Assembly (NCBI RefSeq): GCF_900168265.1
Contig: NZ_FVZF01000003.1
Span: forward strand, 62,001-126,000
Source of the DNA: Salegentibacter salarius
Lineage (GTDB): Bacteria > Bacteroidota > Bacteroidia > Flavobacteriales > Flavobacteriaceae
Length of the DNA stretch: 64,000 nt
Direction: 5' to 3'
A model generated the notes under the pieces. The model made no database searches, was not told the DNA's origin, and saw only the letters and a list, made by a program, of their open reading frames with translations. Every line of letters begins with the position of its first letter. Position 1 is the first letter of the stretch. A program made the translations under genes and the position numbers. This document shows, one piece after another, positions 28,203 through 37,409 of this stretch.

Positions 28203-29981
28203 ATGGATCCCAATATTTTAGAAGAAATACATTCACCTGAAGACTTACGAAAACTTTCGGCAGAGAGATTACAGGAAGTTTCAACCGCGTTGCGTAAGTT
28301 TATTATAGATATAGTAGCCACCAAAGAAGGGCATCTTGGCGCTAGCCTTGGGGTGGTAGAATTAACTATTGCCTTGCATTATGCGTTCAATACGCCTAAA
28401 GATCTCCTGGTTTGGGATGTTGGTCACCAGGCCTACGGCCATAAGATCTTAACGGGTAGACGCGAAAATTTTCATACCAATAGAAGACTCAACGGTATTA
28501 GCGGATTTCCGAAGCGGGAAGAAAGTGAGTACGATATTTTTGGGGTAGGGCATTCCTCAACCGCGATCTCTGCAGCGCTTGGAATGGCGATTGCTTCGAA
28601 TTTAAAGGGAGAATTCAGTAAACATCATATTGCTGTGGTGGGAGATGCTTCTATTGCCAGTGGAATGGCCTTTGAAGGATTAAATCATGCGGGAGTGACC
28701 AAAGCTAATTTATTAGTTGTTCTTAACGATAATGCTATTGGGATAGACCCCAGCGTGGGTGCTTTAAAACAATACCTAACCAAAGCGCGAGTGGGTTATA
28801 AGCCAAAGCAAAGCAATATTATTGAAGCTTTAAATTTTAAATATTTTGGTCCTGTAGACGGGCATGATATTGCCGGGTTGCTGGAAGTTTTTGAACAAAT
28901 GAAGCAAATTGAAGGTCCAAAATTCCTTCACGTAATTACTACAAAGGGTAAAGGATTAAAAAAAGCTGAAGAAGACCAGGTAAAATATCACGCCCCCGGA
29001 AAATTTAAACCCGATACCGGTGAACTTTTAACTTATGATACCGCCGGGCTTCCTCTAAAATATCAGGATGTTTTTGGTCTCACTTTGGTAGAATTAGCAA
29101 AAAAGAACGAAAAAATTATAGGAATTACTCCTGCTATGCCCACAGGAAGCTCCCTGAAGTTTATGATGCAGGCATTTCCGGAAAGAGCATTTGATGTGGG
29201 AATAGCCGAACAACATGCGGTTACGCTTTCGGCAGGGATGGCTACCCAGGGCTTTGTGGTTTTTTGCGCTATTTATTCTACTTTTTTACAACGCGCTTAC
29301 GACCAGGTAATTCACGATGTGGCACTGCAAAAACTCCCTGTTGTTTTCTGTCTGGATAGGGCAGGACTGGTGGGAGAAGATGGCGCCACACACCACGGCG
29401 TTTTTGATATTGCCTATTTAAGATGTATTCCAAATATTATAATTGCAGCACCCAGTAATGAAACTGAACTAAGAAACTTGCTGTATACGGCACAGCTAGA
29501 TTTAAGGCTTCCTATGGCGATAAGATACCCACGGGGAAGAGGAGTTCAAAAACAGTGGGAAACTCCTTTTGAAGAAGTAGAAATAGGAAAAGCCAGCTGC
29601 TTACAGCAAGGAGATAGAATTGCAGTGTTAAGTATTGGTAATATGGTGCAAAACGCAACTAAAGCTATAAAAAAGGTGAAAAACGAAACAGTAGGCCATT
29701 ATGATATGCGTTTTGTAAAACCTTTAGATGAAGAGGTTTTGCATTTTGTATTTAAAAAATATAAAGTGGTTATCACTATCGAAGATGGCGTAGTGACCGG
29801 AGGTTTTGGTTCTGTGGTTTTAGAATTTGCCGCAAAACACGATTATAAGGCTAAAATTAGAAATTTAGGCTTGCCAGATGAATTCATCGAACAGGGAAAT
29901 ATAGATGAGTTACAAGAAATTGCAAAAATTAACGTTCAATATATTGAAGAAGAGATAGTCTCTCTTATTCAAAATCTTTAA
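28203..29981 (+). CDS. dxs: 1-deoxy-D-xylulose-5-phosphate synthase
   Basis: A 592-residue ThDP enzyme making DXP from pyruvate and glyceraldehyde-3-phosphate, the first step of the MEP isoprenoid pathway. Motifs are GHLGASLGVVELT, WDVGHQAYGHKILTGRR, the ThDP site GDASIASGMAFEGLNHAG with NDN, and in the second half DVGIAEQHAVTLSAGMA and the binding loop DRAGLVGEDGATHHG. The length is normal for Bacteroidetes. ATG 28203 is preferred over TTG 28194. A DUF3078 gene follows after 31 bp. Confidence 0.96.
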   Translation: MDPNILEEIHSPEDLRKLSAERLQEVSTALRKFIIDIVATKEGHLGASLGVVELTIALHYAFNTPKDLLVWDVGHQAYGHKILTGRRENFHTNRRLNGISGFPKREESEYDIFGVGHSSTAISAALGMAIASNLKGEFSKHHIAVVGDASIASGMAFEGLNHAGVTKANLLVVLNDNAIGIDPSVGALKQYLTKARVGYKPKQSNIIEALNFKYFGPVDGHDIAGLLEVFEQMKQIEGPKFLHVITTKGKGLKKAEEDQVKYHAPGKFKPDTGELLTYDTAGLPLKYQDVFGLTLVELAKKNEKIIGITPAMPTGSSLKFMMQAFPERAFDVGIAEQHAVTLSAGMATQGFVVFCAIYSTFLQRAYDQVIHDVALQKLPVVFCLDRAGLVGEDGATHHGVFDIAYLRCIPNIIIAAPSNETELRNLLYTAQLDLRLPMAIRYPRGRGVQKQWETPFEEVEIGKASCLQQGDRIAVLSIGNMVQNATKAIKKVKNETVGHYDMRFVKPLDEEVLHFVFKKYKVVITIEDGVVTGGFGSVVLEFAAKHDYKAKIRNLGLPDEFIEQGNIDELQEIAKINVQYIEEEIVSLIQNL

Positions 29982-30012
29982 TTTTGCAATTCCGAAAAAT
30001 CTTAATTAACTA

Positions 30013-31035
30013 ATGAAAATCAAAGTCTTATGTCTTTTAGCTTGCTTAATTCACTTAAATTCAACCGCAAAAAATTCAATTTCAGATTACTATCCTGGCA
30101 ATTATAGCGATACGATAAAACCTTCAGATTCTCTTAAAGTAGTGCCGCCCGAAACAGAGGTGGATTCTGTTGTGGTTACTTTCTGGACAGAGAAAAATGA
30201 AGTAGGGGTAAATCTTAGCGAGGTTGCTTTTGTAAACTGGAATGCAGGGGGAAATAATTCAATTTCGGCATTGGTCTATGGTAACCTGGAAAGAAATTAT
30301 AAAAAAGATGATCTTAATTGGCGGAATAAAGCAATTGTACGTTATGGGATTAACTCCCAGGAAGGCCAGGAGCTTAGAAAAACTGAAGATGAATTACGTT
30401 TGAGTTCTTCTTTTGGTTATAGAAAAGATTCGATTTCTAACTGGTTTTACTCCGCAAAATTTAACTTTAATACCCAGTTTACTAACGGATACAAATATCC
30501 TGATACCAATAGTCCCATCTCTAAATTTATGGCGCCAGGTTATCTATTTCTGGGTATTGGTAGTGAATATTCAGATCCTGTAGAAGATCTTAAGGTGTAT
30601 ATTTCTCCTGTCACTCAAAAATCAACATTTGTTTTAGACCAGAGGTTGGCTAATGAAGGGATGTTTGGTGTTACCGGCGCGGTTCGGGATACGCTTGGCA
30701 ATATTGTGGAAGAAGGGGAAAAAGTAAGAACGGAATTTGGATTCCTGGTCACTAGCGATTTTTCAAAAGAAGTTTTTGAAAATGTTGAGCTAGATAATCA
30801 GTTGAGTCTGTATTCAGATTACCTAAACAAATTTGGAAATATCGATGTGGAATGGCAGCTAAACGTAAATTTAAAAGTAAACGACTTTATAAAAGCCAAT
30901 GTTGGTTCACATTTGCGATATGATGACGATGTAAAATTTAAAGAAGATACAAATGGGGACGGGGAATTGGAAACCACCGGGCCCAGAGTTCAGTTTAAAC
31001 AAATGCTTGGCGTGGGCCTCGTTTACGAATTTTAA
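30013..31035 (+). CDS. DUF3078 family protein
   Basis: A 340-residue exported protein (signal peptide about 1-19). The family core FWTEKNEVGVNLSEVAFVNW-NAGGNNSISAL is near residue 55, followed by beta-strand-rich sequence ending with GVGLVYEF, suggesting an outer-membrane barrel or a beta-rich periplasmic protein. DUF3078 is frequent in flavobacteria and its role is unknown. It follows dxs closely and shares its terminator. Confidence 0.85.
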   Translation: MKIKVLCLLACLIHLNSTAKNSISDYYPGNYSDTIKPSDSLKVVPPETEVDSVVVTFWTEKNEVGVNLSEVAFVNWNAGGNNSISALVYGNLERNYKKDDLNWRNKAIVRYGINSQEGQELRKTEDELRLSSSFGYRKDSISNWFYSAKFNFNTQFTNGYKYPDTNSPISKFMAPGYLFLGIGSEYSDPVEDLKVYISPVTQKSTFVLDQRLANEGMFGVTGAVRDTLGNIVEEGEKVRTEFGFLVTSDFSKEVFENVELDNQLSLYSDYLNKFGNIDVEWQLNVNLKVNDFIKANVGSHLRYDDDVKFKEDTNGDGELETTGPRVQFKQMLGVGLVYEF

Positions 31036-31037
31036 AG

Positions 31038-31063
31038 ATGCCGGCTGCCTAAGCCGGCATTTT
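31038..31063 (+). terminator. Terminator after DUF3078
   Basis: ATGCCGGCT pairs with AGCCGGCAT over a 5-nt loop, followed by TTTTCTT. It lies between converging genes. Confidence 0.8.
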
Positions 31064-31124
31064 CTTATCAAGATTTTAAAGTTTTTGTGAAGTACTTCAA
31101 AGGCACTCTTAAAGGAATAGTTTC

Positions 31125-32474
31125 TTATAATTTAATCCCTTTATATTTTTCAAAAGAAGCCACGGTAAAACCATCGGTTAAGGAAGCGGTATGAGAACAG
31201 ATTTCCAACAAACGCTTATAAACACTAGACTTTTCCTGAAGCTCAGCCAGGTTTGGAACCGATTTTAAAACTAATTGGTTAAAATTAGAATCGTGCTGAT
31301 CCTCTTCTGGAAGTAAAGCTTCAGTATAAGTATCTAATAGGTGTGAAAGCATCTTATAACCTGCAATTTCTTTGCTAATCACTTCTTCGCTTTGGTATAT
31401 TTTCTCAATGCTAATTTTAATAATGTCGTCTATTTGAGCTTCATATTTACTTTTATCCAATAAGCCGTGGTGAAAGTTACCGGCCAGAATTGCATCTTCA
31501 TTTTTCAGAAAGGTCTCTACCGCCTCAGTGATTAAGGTGTTTATGGCTAAAGCTCTTAGGTAGCTCAGTCTATCGGCCGTGTTGGTAAGGCTATTATATT
31601 TACTGGTGTTTATATTGTCTTTAACTAGTTTTATAAGATACTCCAGCGCGTAATCTTCATCTATAAGTCCGAGGTTTATCCCGTCTTCAAAGTCTATTAT
31701 AGTATAACAAATATCATCTGCTGCTTCTACTAAAAATGCTAACGGGTGCCTGTAATAACTTATATCTCCATTTTTTCCGGTTTTTAGAAGACCAAGTTCT
31801 GTAGCTACCTCCTCAAAGATCTCTTTTTCGGTCTGGAAAAACCCGAATTTTTTATCGGCTATATTAGTTGTGGGTTTATGCGGAAGTGATTCCTTTGGAT
31901 ACTTAATAAAAGCACCCAGAGTAGCGTAAGAAAGGCGAAGCCCACCAGAGATGCCCGGTTTATTCTGTGTAAGAATTTTAAAACCATTGGCGTTCCCTTC
32001 AAATTTTACAAGATCCTGGTACTCTTTCGCCGAAAGTTCATCTTTAAAGCGTTTTCCGTTTCCGTGGCTAAAATATTCTCCAATCGCTTTTTCTCCGGAA
32101 TGCCCAAAAGGCGGATTCCCAATATCGTGTGCAAGTGCAGCAGCAGCTACAATGGCACCAAAATCATTCATTTTATAAGCGTGTGTTTTTTCGAGTTGTG
32201 GATGCTTTTCCAGGATTTTTTGTCCGGCGAGCCTACCTAAAGATCTACCTACTACAGAAACTTCTAAACTATGTGTTAACCGAGTATGTACAAAATCGGT
32301 TTTAGAAAGTGGGATCACCTGTGTTTTGTCCTGTAAACTTCTAAAAGCTGAAGAAAAAATAATACGATCGTAATCTACTTCAAAACCCAAACGGGTTTCG
32401 TTTTGCTCTTTTCTCAGTCTTTTATTTGTGTCTCCAAAACGTTTTAAAGAAAGGAGTTGCTCCCAGTTCATCAT
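31125..32474 (-). CDS. dgt: dNTP triphosphohydrolase (dGTPase family)
   Basis: A 449-residue HD-domain protein that hydrolyses dNTP to nucleoside and triphosphate. Metal-binding motifs are FVHTRLTHSLEVS (first His) and AHDIGNPPFGHSGE (His-Asp), with SAFRSLQDKTQV near the N-terminus and ADDICYTIIDFEDG mid-protein. The length fits bacterial Dgt enzymes. The nearby R2-like gene on the same strand suggests both concern the dNTP pool, though terminator and repeat sequences separate them. A -7 box TATTTTTG is at 32514-32521. Confidence 0.92.
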   Translation of the reverse strand: MMNWEQLLSLKRFGDTNKRLRKEQNETRLGFEVDYDRIIFSSAFRSLQDKTQVIPLSKTDFVHTRLTHSLEVSVVGRSLGRLAGQKILEKHPQLEKTHAYKMNDFGAIVAAAALAHDIGNPPFGHSGEKAIGEYFSHGNGKRFKDELSAKEYQDLVKFEGNANGFKILTQNKPGISGGLRLSYATLGAFIKYPKESLPHKPTTNIADKKFGFFQTEKEIFEEVATELGLLKTGKNGDISYYRHPLAFLVEAADDICYTIIDFEDGINLGLIDEDYALEYLIKLVKDNINTSKYNSLTNTADRLSYLRALAINTLITEAVETFLKNEDAILAGNFHHGLLDKSKYEAQIDDIIKISIEKIYQSEEVISKEIAGYKMLSHLLDTYTEALLPEEDQHDSNFNQLVLKSVPNLAELQEKSSVYKRLLEICSHTASLTDGFTVASFEKYKGIKL

Positions 32475-32513
32475 AATTTTATGCTATTTAGTGCCGAAAT
32501 ATTATTTCCACTT

Positions 32514-32521
32514 CAAAAATA
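32514..32521 (-). promoter_or_regulatory. -7 box of dgt
   Basis: TATTTTTG on the minus strand, 40 bp from the start codon, an exact TAnnTTTG match. Confidence 0.5.
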
Positions 32522-32620
32522 GAAAAAGCCTTAAGAATATAAGCTAGTTGATGCTTATTTGCTGAAAGTAAACTTTCCAGAGAAGAGATAAAAGGGAAAG
32601 ATTTAAGCTGAATTCACAAT

Positions 32621-32671
32621 AAAAAACTGAAACTGCGCTACATTGGGGAATATAACGCTCGTTTCAGTTTT
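32621..32671 (-). terminator. Terminator of the R2-like gene
   Basis: AAAACTGAAAC (32623-32633) and GTTTCAGTTTT (32661-32671) form an 11-bp stem, extended by GCG/CGC. On the minus strand it is followed by a T run. Its upstream arm touches repeat copy B. Confidence 0.75.
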
Positions 32672-32748
32672 ACTCGATAATCGAGATTACTTGCCTTGAA
32701 ATTAAAAATATTATTTATATAAATGCATCTCGACCTTGCTCCGAGGTG
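32671..32748 (-). repeat. Dispersed palindromic repeat, copy B
   Basis: The core CTCGATAATCGAG (32673-32685) is flanked on the distal side by a diverged module ending GCTCCGAGG. It lies between the R2-like gene and dgt, oriented towards dgt. Confidence 0.75.
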
Positions 32749-32753
32749 GTTTA

Positions 32754-33671
32754 CTAATCAGTTTTCTTACTGATTTTATTAAAGTTTTTGTCTGTATTTT
32801 TTGAAAGTTTTTGTGCTCTTTGCTCTAAGAGGTTTTCTTTCTCATTCTTTAAACTTCTGTTCACCATTAGATCAGTGAACAGCCTGTTACTTTCATAATC
32901 CAGGTATTCGTTTAAAGCTTTTGCAGTTAAGCCAATTAATTCTAAAGGAAGGAAATTAAAAATAACTTCTTTTTCTATAGCCACGGCTTCACCAATAATT
33001 TGCTGAACTTTTTTATCTGAAATATTCTCTAAAAGGTGATCTCTAAATAAGTGGGTTGCAAAATCGCGGTGTAGTGCTTTGTCGCGATAAATCATTTCGT
33101 AAGTATAACTTAATCCTGGCAGTAAACCACAGTTTTTAATCCAGAAAATAGTAGCAAAACTACTGTAGGAAAAAATACTCTTTGCGGTAGCAAGCGCAAC
33201 TAATTTTTCTGCAAAAGAGGGGCTATTGGTCCATCTTTTAATCCATTCTTTTCTTGCTGTGTTGGTAGGGAAAGCTTCGATTTCTTTAAATATTTGCTCC
33301 TGTTCTGTGGAATTTAAAAAGGAGTTTAAAAAAATACCATACGTTTCTGTATGGGTGTTTTCCATTACTGACTGTAAGTCAAGAAATGATTTCGCTTCAG
33401 GAAGTTTGATGTTTTCACTAAGTTTATTAGTGCTTTTTCCATTCAAATTATGTTCTGAATGAAGAATTAGCGCAATTACCTTATGCAGGAATAAACGTTT
33501 TTCTTCGTTTAGGTCTTTCCAGTTTTCAAGATCTTGATGAATATCTATTTCACCGGTTGTCCAGAAATTTGCCTCAATGGCTTTGTAGGCGTCCCAAATA
33601 TCGTTGTGTTTTACAGGAAATATTACAAATCTGTCCTTGTTGTCCCGAAGTCTGGGTTCCTGTCTATTCAT
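32754..33671 (-). CDS. Divergent ribonucleotide reductase R2-like protein
   Basis: 305 residues aligning well with class I R2 (NrdB): RFVIFPV, DIWDAYK, W51, MENTHTETY, FATIFWIKNCGLLPGLSY, HRDF. Ligand positions compared with human R2: D to E73, E kept (E104), H107 kept, the radical Tyr kept (Y111), E to K164 (AVEG becomes TAKS), E192 and H201 kept. The C-terminus ends KISKKTD without the hydrophobic/acidic tail that docks onto R1. No nrdA is nearby. It is not an ordinary NrdB; it may be a metal-altered or non-canonical R2. A standard nrdAB must exist elsewhere (inference). Confidence 0.85.
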   Translation of the reverse strand: MNRQEPRLRDNKDRFVIFPVKHNDIWDAYKAIEANFWTTGEIDIHQDLENWKDLNEEKRLFLHKVIALILHSEHNLNGKSTNKLSENIKLPEAKSFLDLQSVMENTHTETYGIFLNSFLNSTEQEQIFKEIEAFPTNTARKEWIKRWTNSPSFAEKLVALATAKSIFSYSSFATIFWIKNCGLLPGLSYTYEMIYRDKALHRDFATHLFRDHLLENISDKKVQQIIGEAVAIEKEVIFNFLPLELIGLTAKALNEYLDYESNRLFTDLMVNRSLKNEKENLLEQRAQKLSKNTDKNFNKISKKTD

Positions 33672-33909
33672 AAAAAGCGATATTAATGAAATTTAAATAA
33701 AAGATCATTAACAAATATCAAAAAATATTATTGTTTATTTAATATATAATAATTAATATTTCAACAAAGTTTTCAACATAAAAAGTTCAAAATTAGCGCA
33801 TTGAACCCTAATTTTTTGCTTTTTACCGATATTCTGGAATTAGGATGTTGAAAATATTAAAATAAGCCTGTAGTCACGTTTGAAAATAATACCAATAAGG
33901 GAAATATTA

Positions 33910-34644
33910 TTATTCCTGTAGGAAATACCAGTTTATATCTGAAGGAATATTTTCTATACGTTGAACTATTGTAGTTTTTGGTTGCACTTTCCCGTCCGCT
34001 CCCTCAAAAACCTCAGTAATTTGATATTCAATAAGATTCCAGCCTTCTTTGAAATCAAGTGAATAATCTGTTGTTTCCTCAAAACTTTCATCCTGGATTT
34101 GGGTGAAAGTTGTAATGCTGCAAGTTCCCTTCACCGCAGCGGGTTCGTCTAAATAAGTCCATTCTAAATACTTTCCGGTTTCACAATTTAGATCGCCATA
34201 AGAAAAAAAGTAATCGGCAATAGGCTTATTGGAAGCCGCGAGAATGCCTCCAAGAACTTCTTTTTTATCCCTGTATACCACAAGATATTTTGGCAGGCTG
34301 CTCAAATTGGCTTCTCCATTCGTGTAAGTTAAATCATCTGAAAAACAGGCGAAGGTGCCGGAAACATTTTTAAGAGCTGCCTTCCAGCCTTTTGGTGCCT
34401 TTTCCTGTTCTTTCTCCATTTTATCTTTCATTTTTTGAAGAAAATTAGCTTCAAGTTTAATTTGTATGTTTCCATCTTCGTCAATACTTCCAAATTTTTG
34501 GGCTTCTCCGGTAATAAAATCAATTACTCCCAAATCTGCTTCCCCATGTTCCCAATTATCTAATCGGGCTTCGATTAGGTTTTGAGATTGAACATTGATC
34601 CCGAAAAGCAAACAAACGATTAAAATTATATTAATTGTTTTCAT
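33910..34644 (-). CDS. Secreted protein of unknown function
   Basis: 244 residues from ATG 34644, which begins a clean signal peptide (MKTINIILIVCLLFG, ending VQSQ). A longer frame to 34722 would overlap the next gene and has no such signal. The mature part is beta-rich with a KMEKEQEKAPKGWKAALKN segment, and cysteines appear in TFACFSDD, LNCETG and GTCSITTF. I do not recognise a family. It is last in a three-gene operon with DUF4870-like and DUF4412 genes. Confidence 0.75.
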   Translation of the reverse strand: MKTINIILIVCLLFGINVQSQNLIEARLDNWEHGEADLGVIDFITGEAQKFGSIDEDGNIQIKLEANFLQKMKDKMEKEQEKAPKGWKAALKNVSGTFACFSDDLTYTNGEANLSSLPKYLVVYRDKKEVLGGILAASNKPIADYFFSYGDLNCETGKYLEWTYLDEPAAVKGTCSITTFTQIQDESFEETTDYSLDFKEGWNLIEYQITEVFEGADGKVQPKTTIVQRIENIPSDINWYFLQE

Positions 34645-34648
34645 TTCT

Positions 34649-35002
34649 TTAAATATTGGCGAACCATTTCTCAAACTGATGCCCAAGGATTGGAACGGAT
34701 TTCGTTTTATGGTTAATGGCATTAATTAATCCTACAATCCATAAATACAACAGGAATATTGATCCAAGGAAGCTTAAGATCCAGCCTAAAATGGGAATCA
34801 TGCCTATAATGAAAAGTCCCAGGCTAATTATTACCAATCCAAGAGATTGTTTTATATGAAAAGCCGCAAATTCATCTTTTTTCTCGTTATTTAAAACGAA
34901 AGCTACTACCAATCCAATTACGGTTAAGTAGGCAATAATGGCTATTGTTTTGGGATCGAACGTACTTTTAGCCTCGTTTGTATGTGTGTTTGAGTCTTCC
35001 AT
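34649..35002 (-). CDS. DUF4870-like membrane protein
   Basis: A 117-residue protein with a soluble N-terminus and three hydrophobic segments. KTIAIIAYLTVIGLVVAF, EFAAFHIKQSLGL and ILGWILSFLGSIFLLYLWIVG match the DUF4870/TM2-like family. Function unknown. It sits 12 bp after the DUF4412 gene and 4 bp before the next, so all three are one transcript. Confidence 0.8.
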   Translation of the reverse strand: MEDSNTHTNEAKSTFDPKTIAIIAYLTVIGLVVAFVLNNEKKDEFAAFHIKQSLGLVIISLGLFIIGMIPILGWILSFLGSIFLLYLWIVGLINAINHKTKSVPILGHQFEKWFANI

Positions 35003-35014
35003 GATTTTTATTTA

Positions 35015-35839
35015 TTACTTAGATGCACCCAAGGAAGCGTAATCCTCCTTATTTATTGAGAAAGATTTTTTCTCCAGGCCGGTACAGCGCATATTCGCAT
35101 TGCGGTTAGCATTATTTTTATCTACCATTTGCATTTCCATCATCAAGGCATCTCCTTCTTCTAGCCAATCGGCATTCCAGCCTTTTGGGATGTTGCTTTT
35201 TTCGGAACTATACATGTTGGCAAAACTAATTGGTGCCTCCTGCGTAAGATAGAAAGTGAACTTGTGCTCTTCGGTTTCGGCTTCATAACCCTGGCATTCA
35301 TATCCCAGAATATTTTTTGTGCCAATCTTCTTTAATTCTGTATCCTGATATGGATTGGTTTCTTCTTCGCTACTCATAAGATCATCTAACTTACTGGCAG
35401 TTATAAAATTATTTTCGCCAGAAGTGAAATACATTATACTAAGCTTATTGTTCATATCGAGAACCATAAACATACCTTCAGCTTGAGGCATTCGCATCCC
35501 GAAATAAGGAGCGTCTTCTTTTAGAAGATACGTCATATCTATATTCCCGTCCTTGGTTTCCATATTTAGCTGATATTCCCAATCAAAATCATAAGATTGG
35601 GGCACTTCACTAATGTCTACTCTATTAGCGCCCATAGGAATAGGGCTATTTTTAAGCTTGGTATCCCACATTTTATTGAGGGATTTATCAGCTTCATTCG
35701 CCGCTTTGTCTGAAATATTTTCGGTTACTGCGTGTTCAACCTTTTTCTCTACTTTTTCCTTTAATTTTTTGAGAAACTGTGCCTCCATCGTGGAAATGCA
35801 GAATAGAAGCGAGAATCCCAACAAGATTAGCTTTTTCAT
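35015..35839 (-). CDS. DUF4412 family secreted protein
   Basis: A 274-residue protein with a signal peptide (MKKLILLGFSLLFCIST, ending MEAQ), then a basic/acidic coiled helix (FLKKLKEKVEKKVEHAV). A beta-rich DUF4412 domain follows: YQLNMETKDGNIDMTYLL and TKNILGYECQGYEAE, a pattern typical of this family. DUF4412 occurs in many Bacteroidetes and resembles periplasmic lipid-binding folds, but no activity is known. First gene of the operon. Confidence 0.82.
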   Translation of the reverse strand: MKKLILLGFSLLFCISTMEAQFLKKLKEKVEKKVEHAVTENISDKAANEADKSLNKMWDTKLKNSPIPMGANRVDISEVPQSYDFDWEYQLNMETKDGNIDMTYLLKEDAPYFGMRMPQAEGMFMVLDMNNKLSIMYFTSGENNFITASKLDDLMSSEEETNPYQDTELKKIGTKNILGYECQGYEAETEEHKFTFYLTQEAPISFANMYSSEKSNIPKGWNADWLEEGDALMMEMQMVDKNNANRNANMRCTGLEKKSFSINKEDYASLGASK

Positions 35840-36047
35840 AATTTCGAATTTTAGATTATAAATAAACTGTAAACCTTAGGATTACAGGCTGGGGCTGAAT
35901 TAATTAAAAAATGTAGGGAGGTTTTTAAACTACCGGCTTGGGGTTCGCCGGATTTTGGGGTAAAAATTTGAAATTTTAAGGTACAAAATATTTCAGAATA
36001 TTAAAAATACTATTCTCAAAATCAATGATATAAAATGTGTGGTGGAT

Positions 36048-36611
36048 TTAAATTTCTTTCGCAGCTTCTTCTAATTGGTTGTACCAGTCTTCACCAAATT
36101 TCCTGATAAGTGCATCTTTGGTGAATTTATAAACCGGCACCTGAAGCTCTGCTCCCAGGCTACAGGCATCGTCACAAATTTGCCATTTATGGTAATTGAC
36201 AGCAGAAAATTCTGAATATTCCTGAATACGAACTGGGTATAAGTGACAGGAGATAGGTTTTTTAAAATCGATTTCTCCCTGGTTGTAAGCTTCTTCAATT
36301 CCGCAAAGCGCGGTGCCTTTTTCATCAAAAGTTACGTAAGCACAATCTGCTCCATCTATCAATGGGGTTTCAATCTCATCAAGATCGGTAGTGATATAGG
36401 TACCTTGTTTCTCTATAGCCTCTATTCCTTTTTGGCGCAAATAAGGCTTTACTTTTGGATAGATATCGTCTAGAATTTGCCTTTCTTCTGGCGTTACCGG
36501 GGCACCGGCATCACCGTCTACGCAGCACGCGCCTTTACATGCTGAAAGGTTGCACACAAAATCTTTGGTTAAGATCTCTTCTGAAACTATGGTTTTTCCT
36601 ATTTGAAACAT
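36048..36611 (-). CDS. DUF3109 family cysteine-rich protein
   Basis: A 187-residue cytosolic protein with many conserved Cys: FVCNLSACKGACCVDGDAG near the N-terminus, DGADCAY, TALCGIEEAY, SCHLYPVR and QICDDACSLG. This is the DUF3109/YkgJ-like pattern, probably metal or Fe-S binding; the function is unknown. A -7 box TATATTTG ends only 4 nt before the ATG, implying a leaderless or near-leaderless mRNA. Confidence 0.88.
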   Translation of the reverse strand: MFQIGKTIVSEEILTKDFVCNLSACKGACCVDGDAGAPVTPEERQILDDIYPKVKPYLRQKGIEAIEKQGTYITTDLDEIETPLIDGADCAYVTFDEKGTALCGIEEAYNQGEIDFKKPISCHLYPVRIQEYSEFSAVNYHKWQICDDACSLGAELQVPVYKFTKDALIRKFGEDWYNQLEEAAKEI

Positions 36612-36615
36612 GCTG

Positions 36616-36623
36616 CAAATATA
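36616..36623 (-). promoter_or_regulatory. -7 box touching the DUF3109 start codon
   Basis: TATATTTG on the minus strand, separated from ATG by CAGC. Transcription would begin at or next to the start codon. Confidence 0.5.
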
Positions 36624-36754
36624 AATTTAACTTACCTGACCCGGAAAATTTTAACCTACAAATCTTTTATGTTTTGCCCAATTAATTTAAATTCTAAAGC
36701 AGAAAATTTTAAGATATAGTTTTGTAGGTATTTAATGACTGGTACTGCTTAATT

Positions 36755-37409
36755 TTAGAATGCGAAGCCTATACCAATATTTGCCATAAAACCAGAGAAA
36801 AATAAGGCATAAGGTGTCCCGTCGGTATCAAAACTTATTCGTCTGGTTTCGCTGTTTCCATCGTTGTAAACTCTTGTCGTTTCTATTGTTTCTGGTAATG
36901 GAGAAAATGCATAACCAATTTCAGGTCTAAAGTAAAAAAGGCCCCCTAGTTTTGCTCCTAATTTCACATTCAGAGAGCCATGTGATGTATCTACAATATC
37001 TCTAAATTCCTGGTAGACTATTGTGCCTTTCGCTTTAATATTTCCGTAACTCAACCCCCCCATACAAACCTCTTCCCGGTTTAAAGAAATAGTAATTTAA
37101 TCCGCCTTCAATATAAGTGAGGTCTAATTCATTATTCTCGGCCTCGGCCTCTTCATCAAAGCCTAACCAATCTGATTTTATCATTGAATAATCCAGGTTA
37201 ACCGCTAATTTATCATTGAAAAGTGGTGTTACATATTCTATATTTCCGCCTATTATATTGGGAAATCCAAGTTTAGCGCCAACTCTAAAGGGTCTTACTT
37301 TTTTTTCTTCCGTTTGGTTTTTGTTGTAAGAAATAGATTCCTGGGCGTTAATGTTTCCCATATTCAGTATAATTACCAGGGCAATCAAAATGTTAGTTTT
37401 TGTTTTCAT
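36755..37409 (-). pseudogene. Outer membrane beta-barrel gene split by a poly-G frameshift
   Basis: Two overlapping frames (124 residues from 37409; 102 residues ending at 36755) make one continuous barrel protein if one G is removed from the run of seven G (plus-strand C at 37055-37061). The join then reads GRGLYGG-LSYGNIKAKG. The first half has a signal peptide (ending INAQ) and strands such as FRVGAKLGFPNIIGGNIEYV. The second half ends FMANIGIGFAF with a terminal Phe. It could be a true pseudogene, a phase-variable gene or a sequencing error. Confidence 0.8.

Noticed and set aside
34645-34722. N-terminal extension of the secreted protein ending at 33910
   Set aside because: It would overlap the preceding gene and hide a clean signal peptide starting at 34644.
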